Of a stretch of 24,450 bases of DNA, positions 7,376 to 14,728 are shown piece by piece (positions within the stretch are counted from its first letter, which is position 1; each line of letters begins with the position of its first letter). The translations under genes were made by a program, and so were the position numbers. Below the pieces are notes generated by a model. It was not told where the DNA came from. It ran no database searches and was given only the letters and a program-made list of their open reading frames with translations. Source of the DNA: Bacteroidales bacterium UBA3623 (GTDB lineage: Bacteria; Bacteroidota; Bacteroidia; Bacteroidales; UBA932); assembly GCA_002373715.1 (NCBI GenBank), contig DFLI01000080.1:1-24450 (forward strand), written 5' to 3'.

Positions 7376-10138
7376 TTAATACACGTTGTAACCCATGTTC
7401 CGGGCTGCTGAGGTCCACGCCCGTGCCCGGCGCTCGAAATCCGCAGAATCCTTCTTATCGGCCTGGCTCCAGCCCACCTCGGAAATAGCGAAAGCTCGGG
7501 GATAGAGCATCATTTCTGCATGCCAGGCCTCCTGCACCCACTCTGTCCAAAGGCAGCCCTGCACACCTAGGATATGGTGCGCATCGGCCTCCGGAACGCC
7601 TTCGAGGGGTTCGAAGGAATAGACTTTTTCCAGAGGAAGAAGCCGTCCAACGGGCCGATACTGCGTGGAATCCTGCTGATAATCCAGATAAAAGTAACGG
7701 GTAGGAGTGAAGATAACGTCGTGCCCTTCGGCAGCGGCCTTTACACCTCCCTCTGTCCCATGCCAGGACATCACGGTGGCATCCGGAGCCAAACCTCCTT
7801 GCAGAATCTCATCCCAGCCTATGATGCGTTTGCCATGTTCCCCGGCAAAACGCTCCATACGCTTAATCATGTAGCTCTGAAGTTCTTCCACATTTTGAAG
7901 TCCTTCGGCTTTCATCCGGGCCTGGCACTCCGGGCAGCGCTTCCAATTGTTTTTCCCGGCCTCGTCTCCGCCAATGTGAATATAGGGGCCGGGGAACAGC
8001 TCAAACACTTCCAAAAGCACTTTCTCCAGGAATTCGTAGGTGCTTTCCTTACCGGGGCATAATTCCCAGGCATCCGTTCCGCCGCCGGGAAGGCTGCAGG
8101 CCAGCTCGGGATAGGCGGCGCGGGTCTCGTAATTGTGTCCGGGCATTTCAATTTCCGGTATTACCTCTATGTGCCTTTCAGCGGCAAACGCCAGAATATC
8201 GGCAATGTCCTTTTTGGTATAATAGCCGCCATAGGCTCCGGGAGTTCCTTCCGGGGTGAAAGGTCCCCCGGTCTCGTTCTCCTCCCAGTCCCAGAAATAG
8301 GCGGTAGGCCGCCAGGCGGTTAACTGGGTAAGCTTAGGGTAGGCATCTATCTGCAAGCGCCAGCCGGGGTTGTCCACCAGATGGAAGTGGAAACGATTCA
8401 TCTTGAGAAGAGCCATCATCTCCAATTGCTTCTCCACAAACGCCTGGTCCTGGAAGTGGCGGCTCACATCCAACATAAGGCCCCGGTGTTGGAAACGCGG
8501 CCAGTCCAGGATGGTACAGCAGGTAACGGCGCTGCCCAGAGCTGCCATCATCTTCAGGGACTGGCGGGCGTAGAACACGCCTTCCTCATCGGCCGCCTCT
8601 ATCTTCACGCCCTTCTTCCCCACTTCCAGCCAGTAGGCTCCTTTCACTTGCCAAGGAGCCAACTCCCTGCCGCTCAGGCGTTTGCTAAGAGCCTTTTCGG
8701 AAATCTTTACCTTCTGAGGCAGTTGCAACACCTTGGCAGATTCCACAAGGCCGTCCTTGAGCGCATACTCCACCGGCGCCGGAATCAAGTCCCCCGGCCG
8801 GGCCGTTTCCTGCTCCTTGGGGGCGCTGCTTATCCAAATATTCCTTACATCCATGGGGCCGCCTTCGGACTGGATTCCAATATATCCCTCCTTCACGGCG
8901 CAGTTGGCTTCATTAATGAAAAAACCGTTCAGGAAGGCCTTGATATTGCCATCCCGGCACACAAATTCAAGGGTATTCCACTCTCCCACGGGGTTTTCGT
9001 GCGACTGCTCATCGAAGCGCTTCTTCCAATAGAAGGGACCTTCTATCCCCTCAATGGGAATGCCTCCGAACAAATCTCCCATATCTTTGGGCGTCATCTG
9101 CATCTGCACTCCGGAGGGCCATACTTTGTCCCCGTCCTGCAGGAAGTGGTAAATGCCTCCGTCTACGCCTTCGGGGCCGGCCCAGCGCCATTCCAGGTGA
9201 AGGGTATAATTGGAATACTTCTTATCCGTGCGAATGTAGCCGAAAGGTTTTCCGCTGATATGCAGGACCCCGTCCGAAACGGAAAAAGTAGGTTCCTCCG
9301 CTTCTTCCCCTTCTCTCAGGAACTGTTGCCAGCCACTCAGGTCCTTGCCATTGAGAAGAGGCTCGTGGGGTTTTTCATAGACCTTAATCCAGTCTATCCT
9401 GAGCTCGGAAGGCAGTTGTTCCGGATGGCTCACAGGTCCTACCCATCTTCCCCCAAGCTGATTAGACAAAATGAAGAAGAAGGGATAATCGGCCCAGGGA
9501 AATTGCCCGGGGACACCTTCCATACGGGCATAGGAGAGTGTCTTTTCACCGTTGGTAAAAAGGCATACGCTGTCGCGGTATATCTCTGCAGCATAGATAT
9601 TCCATCCTTCCTTGTCAATGGGATGGGTCGCATAAGGGGCCGGTTCCTTATTACCGTCCAGCGTATAGCGCGAATGGAGGGTTTGATAGACGAAATCATC
9701 TGCGTTGAGATGCTCCATCAGGTCCACCTCGGCATAGGTGGAAGCCGGAAGGGCGCCCTCGGGCATAAGCCATAATGCGGGCCAGAAGCCGTCTACGCAG
9801 TTGAATTTGGCCTTAATCTCAATTCTTGCCTCGCGGAAGGACTTCTTGCCACGGCTGTGTACTCCACCGCTTACGAAAGGAGTGTCATCTTCCTCGCCGC
9901 CCCTCTTCCCCAGAAGAACCAGTTCTCCGTTTTCTATAAAGGCCAGGTCACTGCGGAGGGACATCATGTCGTTCCAGTCCGAAGCGCCCTTTTCTACTCT
10001 TGTCCAGACAACGCTGTCAATCTCAGGCCCGTCGAAGTTTTCCTCCCATACCAGGTTCCAACCTCTATTGTTGATGGGGGCCGAACAGGCTGTCATCACC
10101 AGGAGAACGGTCACAAAGAAACTAGGCTTTTTTTTCAT
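7376..10138 (-). CDS. Three-enzyme fusion lipoprotein: GH16 - 3-keto-disaccharide hydrolase (DUF1080) - GH20
   Basis: One continuous 920-residue frame carries three catalytic-type domains after a lipoprotein signal (VMTAC, Cys18). Residues 25-256 are GH16: NLVWEENFDG at 28-37 and the active-site E-x-D-x-x-E as E137, D139, E142. Residues 260-438 match the 3-keto-disaccharide hydrolase (DUF1080) fold: LLNGKDLSGW, GGIYHFLQDG, EWNTLEFVCRDGNIKAFLNG and GYIGIQSEGGPMDVRNIWI. Residues 450-920 are GH20 beta-N-acetylhexosaminidase: an N-terminal alpha/beta domain, then the barrel with MLDVSRHF, FHLVDNPGWR, EIEMPGH and catalytic D725-E726 in HIGGDEAGKNNW. No stop or frameshift separates the domains. Its ATG overlaps the stop of the upstream GH43-like gene (4 nt). 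Each family is clear, but the combination is one I do not recognise. The DUF1080 domain could serve only as a binding module. Confidence 0.9.
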   Translation of the reverse strand: MKKKPSFFVTVLLVMTACSAPINNRGWNLVWEENFDGPEIDSVVWTRVEKGASDWNDMMSLRSDLAFIENGELVLLGKRGGEEDDTPFVSGGVHSRGKKSFREARIEIKAKFNCVDGFWPALWLMPEGALPASTYAEVDLMEHLNADDFVYQTLHSRYTLDGNKEPAPYATHPIDKEGWNIYAAEIYRDSVCLFTNGEKTLSYARMEGVPGQFPWADYPFFFILSNQLGGRWVGPVSHPEQLPSELRIDWIKVYEKPHEPLLNGKDLSGWQQFLREGEEAEEPTFSVSDGVLHISGKPFGYIRTDKKYSNYTLHLEWRWAGPEGVDGGIYHFLQDGDKVWPSGVQMQMTPKDMGDLFGGIPIEGIEGPFYWKKRFDEQSHENPVGEWNTLEFVCRDGNIKAFLNGFFINEANCAVKEGYIGIQSEGGPMDVRNIWISSAPKEQETARPGDLIPAPVEYALKDGLVESAKVLQLPQKVKISEKALSKRLSGRELAPWQVKGAYWLEVGKKGVKIEAADEEGVFYARQSLKMMAALGSAVTCCTILDWPRFQHRGLMLDVSRHFQDQAFVEKQLEMMALLKMNRFHFHLVDNPGWRLQIDAYPKLTQLTAWRPTAYFWDWEENETGGPFTPEGTPGAYGGYYTKKDIADILAFAAERHIEVIPEIEMPGHNYETRAAYPELACSLPGGGTDAWELCPGKESTYEFLEKVLLEVFELFPGPYIHIGGDEAGKNNWKRCPECQARMKAEGLQNVEELQSYMIKRMERFAGEHGKRIIGWDEILQGGLAPDATVMSWHGTEGGVKAAAEGHDVIFTPTRYFYLDYQQDSTQYRPVGRLLPLEKVYSFEPLEGVPEADAHHILGVQGCLWTEWVQEAWHAEMMLYPRAFAISEVGWSQADKKDSADFERRARAWTSAARNMGYNVY

Positions 10139-11103
10139 AAACGCGCAGTTTTGAAATTATGCTCACTCAAAGCCTTCACGTAATGCTCGGGAACAGCGAT
10201 GGCAGTTCCGTGGCTCATGCCGGCCGGCACGCTGATCCGGTCCGTTGCGTCTTCCCAGGTGTAACCTCCGTCGTGGCTGAGGGAGGCACCGTATTTGTGT
10301 TTGCGGAACTGATCAAAATAAACCAGGATATCGTTGCCGATAGGAATCAAGGTGGGTCCTTCGGCCCATTCCTCCCCACTGATGGGGGCCGATACTTCCG
10401 TAGGGAAGCCATCGGCCATCCTAAGCGAGCGTGTAACACGAATGTTTTTCTCCGGAGGGTTCAGGTTCTCGTTCTTGAGGGCCATGAGCAGTTCTCCGGT
10501 CCCAGGAACCCGCACCACACAGGCGTCTATCACATTGAAAGGCGGGTTGAAATAAAGCCTTGTGGGAGAGAAGGTCTCAAAATCCCGCGTTGTAGTACAG
10601 TAAACGCGGTGGTTGTACTGGTCCTCACTGATGCAGCCCTCCGTGGAAACATCCGGATGGCCCGGCACGGTGGAAGCCCAGAAGATGTAAAACAGGTCTT
10701 CGGAAGCCTCATAAAAGAGTTCCGGCGCCCAGGTGTTACGGGTGGTGGGCAGATGTTCCATCACGGGAATAATCCTCTGCTCGCTCCAGTGAATAAGGTC
10801 TTTGGAACTGGCATAGCCGATACTCTTGGCATTCCAGCTAACCGTCCAGACCAGATGGAAAGTTCCGTCCGGCCCCTGGCACACACTGGGGTCCCGCATA
10901 ATTTTGTCTTTCCCCACCAGGGGCTTCATGATGGGCTCGCCGTCATTCACGGCCATCCAGTTATAACCATCATAGCTGTAGGCCACAAACAGGCCCGCAT
11001 CCTGCCGGGAATTGTCAAAGTAGGTAAACACATACGCCTGCTTTTCCTTTTGGCAGGACAGCAGAAGGCCGACAAACAAAAGTGTTACAAGCAGTTTTTT
11101 CAT
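10135..11103 (-). CDS. GH43-like five-bladed beta-propeller glycosidase lipoprotein
   Basis: A 322-residue lipoprotein (lipobox LLLSC, Cys17). The start is ATG 11103, four nt after the stop of the oxidoreductase gene; upstream extension to a TTG would place the signal peptide internally. The repeated propeller pattern is visible: GLFVAYSYDGYNWMAV (37-52), RDPSV (70-74), IGYASSKDLIHWSE (95-108), WAPELFY (125-131), IDACVV (192-197) and WAEGPTLI (246-253). These match the GH43/GH32-type scaffold, with D30 or D35 as a possible base, D71 or D193 as pKa-tuning Asp, and E248 in AEGP as the likely acid. It probably removes arabinose, xylose or galactose units, but the subfamily cannot be told by eye. 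It overlaps the fusion gene by 4 nt, so all three genes 12439-7376 are probably translated together. Confidence 0.75.
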   Translation of the reverse strand: MKKLLVTLLFVGLLLSCQKEKQAYVFTYFDNSRQDAGLFVAYSYDGYNWMAVNDGEPIMKPLVGKDKIMRDPSVCQGPDGTFHLVWTVSWNAKSIGYASSKDLIHWSEQRIIPVMEHLPTTRNTWAPELFYEASEDLFYIFWASTVPGHPDVSTEGCISEDQYNHRVYCTTTRDFETFSPTRLYFNPPFNVIDACVVRVPGTGELLMALKNENLNPPEKNIRVTRSLRMADGFPTEVSAPISGEEWAEGPTLIPIGNDILVYFDQFRKHKYGASLSHDGGYTWEDATDRISVPAGMSHGTAIAVPEHYVKALSEHNFKTARL

Positions 11104-11107
11104 AACC

Positions 11108-12439
11108 TTATACGTCCAGGGCATGCTCGTAGCCGGAGCGGTACTGGTAATGAAGCAGTTTGGTGGCCTCCGGGTCGTGCATAAACTTCTGCACAATGGG
11201 GTTCCATACTACCGGGCGGCCCAGTTCCATGGCAATATTGCCCAGGTTACAAACCGTGCAGGAAGAATGGCCCACCTCTACAGGCACATTAGGGTCTATG
11301 CGGCTGCGCACAGCCTCAATGAAGGCCCTGTGGTGGCCCACCTTGGTTTCGTAGGGCACATCCGAATCGGCCACATGCATTTCCCATTCGGGACGGGAGG
11401 CCTCAAACTTGCCGCGGCTCACCTTAATCCAACCCTTATCACCATACATCTGCACACCGGGCGTGTTGCCGTCGAACGGTTCTTCCGACAGAATTACACC
11501 GTTGTCGTACTTGAAGGTGAGGTGGTCGTAGAAGCTCCAGCCCGGAGGAATCACCTCCACGGGACCGCTTCCGTCCTTGCCCAGAGCCCACTGGGCCACG
11601 TCAAACATATGAGCGCCCCAGTCGGTCATGAGACCGCCGCCGGACGGCTTATACCAGCGCCAGGCACCCCAAAGTTGTTCATCATGTTCGGGGGTAATAA
11701 TGGGATCCAGGTCTGAATGATAGTACACCGACTCCGGCAGCGGGCCCAGCCACTTGTCCCAGTTCAGACCGGCAGGCACGTCCATATGGGGCAGATTGCA
11801 CGGGGCAGGAGCAGCCGTGAACGGGTTCACGTTGTTGCGGCCCACATACACTTTCATCTTCTGGATGCGGCCCAGTTCGCCTTCGCGGGCCAGGTTGGCC
11901 GCATGGATAAATTCCTCACTGGAACGCTGCTGGGAGCCCATCTGAAGGATGCGGTTGTACTTGCGAACCGCCTTCACCAGCTGCTGGCCTTCATAGATGG
12001 TAAGCGTTGCAGGTTTTTCCAGATAAACATCCTTTGCGGCCTTGCAGGCAGCAATGGCAATCACCGCGTGCTGGTGGTCGGGAGTAGCAATGACAACGGC
12101 GTCAATGTCGGGGCGTGCCAGAAGGTCCTGGTAGTCTTCATAAACGTCTACCTTAACCTTTTTCTCACCCTTTCCGGCATAATAATCCTTTACGCGGCGT
12201 ACAAAACGGTCGCGCTTCACATCGTACACATCACAGCCTGCCACCACCCGTACATCGGGCATGGACATAAAGCCGTTCAAAAGATACATGGCCTGTTGTC
12301 CCAGGCCGATAAAGCCCATCCGAACAGCATCATTCTTGGAAACAGATTTGTTCGCGGTGGCGCCCATGGAAGGGATTGGAGCCAGAGAAACGGCAGCAGT
12401 CCCAAGGGCGGAATAACGGAGGAAATCTCTTCTTTGCAT
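11108..12439 (-). CDS. Tat-exported Gfo/Idh/MocA-family NAD(P)-dependent oxidoreductase
   Basis: A 443-residue protein with a twin-arginine signal (MQRRDFLRYSALG, hydrophobic core to about 22). A Rossmann domain follows (39-165) with the dinucleotide loop in GFIGLGQQA (42-50), ATPDHQHAV (118-126) and the family EKP motif (141-143). The C-terminal alpha/beta domain carries GGGLMTDWGAHMFDV (267-281), with H277 and D280 in the usual catalytic H-x-x-D pattern. Tat export fits a protein that must fold around NAD(P) before leaving the cytoplasm. The reaction is probably oxidation or reduction of a sugar or glycoside. Some relatives are GH109 alpha-N-acetylgalactosaminidases that use bound NAD catalytically, and others oxidise glycosides at C3. 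The close link to a gene with a 3-keto-disaccharide hydrolase domain favours the C3 option, but this is inference. Confidence 0.88.
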   Translation of the reverse strand: MQRRDFLRYSALGTAAVSLAPIPSMGATANKSVSKNDAVRMGFIGLGQQAMYLLNGFMSMPDVRVVAGCDVYDVKRDRFVRRVKDYYAGKGEKKVKVDVYEDYQDLLARPDIDAVVIATPDHQHAVIAIAACKAAKDVYLEKPATLTIYEGQQLVKAVRKYNRILQMGSQQRSSEEFIHAANLAREGELGRIQKMKVYVGRNNVNPFTAAPAPCNLPHMDVPAGLNWDKWLGPLPESVYYHSDLDPIITPEHDEQLWGAWRWYKPSGGGLMTDWGAHMFDVAQWALGKDGSGPVEVIPPGWSFYDHLTFKYDNGVILSEEPFDGNTPGVQMYGDKGWIKVSRGKFEASRPEWEMHVADSDVPYETKVGHHRAFIEAVRSRIDPNVPVEVGHSSCTVCNLGNIAMELGRPVVWNPIVQKFMHDPEATKLLHYQYRSGYEHALDV

Positions 12440-12468
12440 AATCGTTTGGTTATTAGTTGTTAATGTGG

Positions 12469-14661
12469 TTATTTTACTTTTACATACAGGACCCCGTGGG
12501 GCGGAATCACATAGATGGCATCCGTAGGGATATCTTTCTGTCGCCAGAGGTCCCGCACGGTGGGAGCATTCAGGCCGATTATCCCCAGCGCCCCATCCAG
12601 CTGCACGGGAACGGAAGCCTCGTTCAAGTTGAAGATACCCACGGCGAAAGAGCCGTCAGAAAGGTCCCTGCTCCAGATTTGCATGCCATCCTCCACCACG
12701 TCCTGGTGGGCCTGGTGGCCCAGGACATCCTGGTTCACGGCATTCACCTCGTTGTTGCACAGGAGGTTGAAGGTAAAGTCGTCCATCTGGGAAATATCGC
12801 AGCCAATGAGCATATTGGCGGCCAGCAGCGACCACAGGGAGATATGGGTATACTGCTCGTCCGGAGTGAGACGGCTGTCCCGCAGGCTGCTGCTCCAGCC
12901 CACCTTGCCCACAATAAGCATGTCCGGGTCGTTCCAATGGCCGGGTCCGGCATAGGGATGCAGGCCGGGCTGGCGCTCAAAGCCCGTAACATAGAGGGAC
13001 TCCCAAGTATCTACAATATCATGCGAAGTGCGCCAGGAATTGGCATCTACAAAGGCACCCCATTCCCATACCCGGCCCCGGCCGTACTGGCAAAGGGAAT
13101 AGAAAATGTCTCGCGGCTGTTCACGCAGGAACTGCTGCATCTTCAGGTAAGGGCGGATAAGTGCGGCCTCAGACTTGTCCCGGCTGGCATCAAAGACCTT
13201 GCTATAGCCGCACCAGTCGTATTTGAGGTAGTCCACGCCCCAGCTGTTCCATACCTGAGCATCCTGCTCTTCGTGGTCCAGTGAGCCCAGGAAGCCGCCA
13301 CAGGTGTAATCTCCGGGGCTGGAATAGATACCAAACTTAAGACCGTTGCTGTGCAGCCAGTCTCCCAGCGCCTTCATGTCCGGGAACTTATCGTTGGCCG
13401 TAATATAACCTTCCGGTGTACGCTCTTCGCCCTCCCAGGCATCGTCAATATTCATGTAGGCGTAGCCATAATCGGCCAACCCTTTGTTAATAAGGGCGGC
13501 GGCCGATGCCATCACTTTCTCCTGGCTCACGCTCAGCGCCCAGCAGTTCCAGCTGTTCCAGCCCATGGGCGGAGTAAGGCCAATCTTGTCTTCCCCCACG
13601 CAAAGGGTAAACTGCGCCTGCGCGCTGCCCTTGTCGTTGGTGGCCGTAAACACCAGCGGATAATCTCCGGGCACTGCACAGCTGCCGCTCAGAACGCCCT
13701 TGTCCGCGTCCAGCACAACTCCCTCCGGAAGGCCTTCTACGGCATATTTCATGGGCTTATCACCCGAGAAAGCCAAACGGAAGATAACCGGTGAACCGGG
13801 CCGCACGCCAAATACGGCAGGGCCGTTGTAACGCGGCGTAGCGGGGGCCGGAGGCGTAAGGATGTATGGGGCGCAGACCTCGGCCTCCAGAATCTCCGGG
13901 AAGCGGGGGTCCGTATATGTGACCTTGAGCCGCTTCTGAGGGGCCAGGGGACAGAAGACCTGTTTCTCCTTCCAGGCCGATAGGTTCACTTTCTGGGTTT
14001 TGGAGCTTTCCGGAGCACCTGTAATAACGTCCGAAACATCAATTTTCAAAGAGCCCGTTGTTCCCACAGAAGTAGCCAGGACGGCTTTGTAGCCACCTTT
14101 TTCTGCCACCAGGGAAAGCTTGGCGAAATCCTTTAGGCTGGGTTTCACAACCTTCACGGAGCCCCGGTAGAAGCCGCCAGGATCTCCGTAATTGTACACG
14201 CGAACGGCAATCACGTTATCCCGGTCCCAGCGCACCCACTTGGGGTCCACCACATAATGACGGCGCTTTCCATACTCGCTGGAATAGCCGCCCGGATCTT
14301 CGGGGAAAGTACCGTCCTTTCCCACCAGGTGGCCATTCACCCAGGTCTGGTCGGAATCGTCTATGGCGCCCAAATCCAGCATAATAGCCTCTACTACTCC
14401 CTTTTTCAGAGAAGAAGGAATCACCACATGGATACGGTACCAGCCAATGCCGTTGGCACTCTCCAGTCCCAGCGACTCCCAGGGCTGGTCTGTTAAGGAT
14501 ACCTCTTGCCAGGCGCTGTCGTCATAGGCAAACGTATTCCAGGCCGGGTTGTCCCCTTTCTGGAAACGGCCGTTCCCAATAGATAGGTTCTGCGCCTGCA
14601 AGGCCAGCGGAAGCAGAATCAATAGCGCCAGAAGGCGTGGACGTAACTTGTTCTTTATCAT
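12469..14661 (-). CDS. GH27 alpha-galactosidase with N-terminal jelly-roll and Ig-like domains
   Basis: A 730-residue secreted enzyme. ATG 14661 is chosen because it starts a good Sec signal (MIKNKLRPRLLALLILLP, ending LQAQ) 8 nt after an AGGAG ribosome-binding site. Residues 28-175 form a galactose-binding-like jelly roll (DDSDQTWVNGHLVG, VIAVRVYNYGDPGGFYRG). Residues about 270-355 are an Ig-like domain (YAVEGLPEGVVLDADKGVLSG). Residues 358-650 are the GH27 barrel: PPMGWNSWN (364-372), nucleophile D482 in LKYDWCG, acid/base D548 in RTSHDIVD, and GHWNDPDML. A C-terminal beta domain closes the protein. It would release terminal alpha-galactose, or alpha-GalNAc or beta-L-Arap, which are known minor GH27 specificities. 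It is preceded by a 62-nt gap with a hairpin, the second-longest gap in the window. Confidence 0.92.
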   Translation of the reverse strand: MIKNKLRPRLLALLILLPLALQAQNLSIGNGRFQKGDNPAWNTFAYDDSAWQEVSLTDQPWESLGLESANGIGWYRIHVVIPSSLKKGVVEAIMLDLGAIDDSDQTWVNGHLVGKDGTFPEDPGGYSSEYGKRRHYVVDPKWVRWDRDNVIAVRVYNYGDPGGFYRGSVKVVKPSLKDFAKLSLVAEKGGYKAVLATSVGTTGSLKIDVSDVITGAPESSKTQKVNLSAWKEKQVFCPLAPQKRLKVTYTDPRFPEILEAEVCAPYILTPPAPATPRYNGPAVFGVRPGSPVIFRLAFSGDKPMKYAVEGLPEGVVLDADKGVLSGSCAVPGDYPLVFTATNDKGSAQAQFTLCVGEDKIGLTPPMGWNSWNCWALSVSQEKVMASAAALINKGLADYGYAYMNIDDAWEGEERTPEGYITANDKFPDMKALGDWLHSNGLKFGIYSSPGDYTCGGFLGSLDHEEQDAQVWNSWGVDYLKYDWCGYSKVFDASRDKSEAALIRPYLKMQQFLREQPRDIFYSLCQYGRGRVWEWGAFVDANSWRTSHDIVDTWESLYVTGFERQPGLHPYAGPGHWNDPDMLIVGKVGWSSSLRDSRLTPDEQYTHISLWSLLAANMLIGCDISQMDDFTFNLLCNNEVNAVNQDVLGHQAHQDVVEDGMQIWSRDLSDGSFAVGIFNLNEASVPVQLDGALGIIGLNAPTVRDLWRQKDIPTDAIYVIPPHGVLYVKVK

Positions 14662-14669
14662 ATCTTTAT

Positions 14670-14674
14670 CTCCT
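14670..14674 (-). promoter_or_regulatory. Strong Shine-Dalgarno site for the GH27 gene
   Basis: AGGAG is centred in GAGGAGATAAAG, 8 nt before ATG 14661. This is unusually canonical for this phylum and supports the chosen start over the in-frame TTG upstream. It sits immediately 3' of the leader hairpin, so folding could influence its access. Confidence 0.55.
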
Positions 14675-14675
14675 C

Positions 14676-14702
14676 GGCTCCCCTTCCACAAGGCCGGGAG
14701 CC
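14676..14702 (-). promoter_or_regulatory. Leader hairpin directly upstream of the GH27 ribosome-binding site
   Basis: A perfect 7-bp inverted repeat, GGCTCCC (14676-14682) and GGGAGCC (14696-14702), can extend inward by CTT/AAG pairing. In the minus-strand mRNA it ends one base before the AGGAG site. An AT-rich stretch (about 14703-14728) precedes it, as in the leader of the GH2 gene. The site could be a stabilising 5' hairpin or a translation-control element. On the plus strand it could act as a terminator of antisense transcripts, because A/T-rich sequence follows it there. Confidence 0.55.
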
Positions 14703-14728
14703 ATTTACTTAAATATTTATATATCAAT
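14703..14728 (-). promoter_or_regulatory. AT-rich leader segment, possible weak internal promoter
   Basis: Between the stop of the GH9 gene and the hairpin, the minus strand reads ATTGATATATAAATATTTA and continues AT-rich. The same arrangement (ATTGATA, about 15-20 AT-rich bases, then a GC hairpin) precedes the GH2 gene. No convincing TAnnTTTG box is present, so a promoter is only a possibility. ATTGATA includes the preceding stop codon in both places, so part of the similarity may be coincidence. Confidence 0.2.

Noticed and set aside
8381..9775. A 464-codon plus-strand frame opposite the fusion gene
   Set aside because: It is a shadow of GH16/DUF1080/GH20 coding, with no start context or motif.
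14662..14727. Upstream TTG start for GH27
   Set aside because: The extension would translate through the hairpin and push the signal peptide inside. ATG 14661 has an AGGAG site 8 nt upstream.
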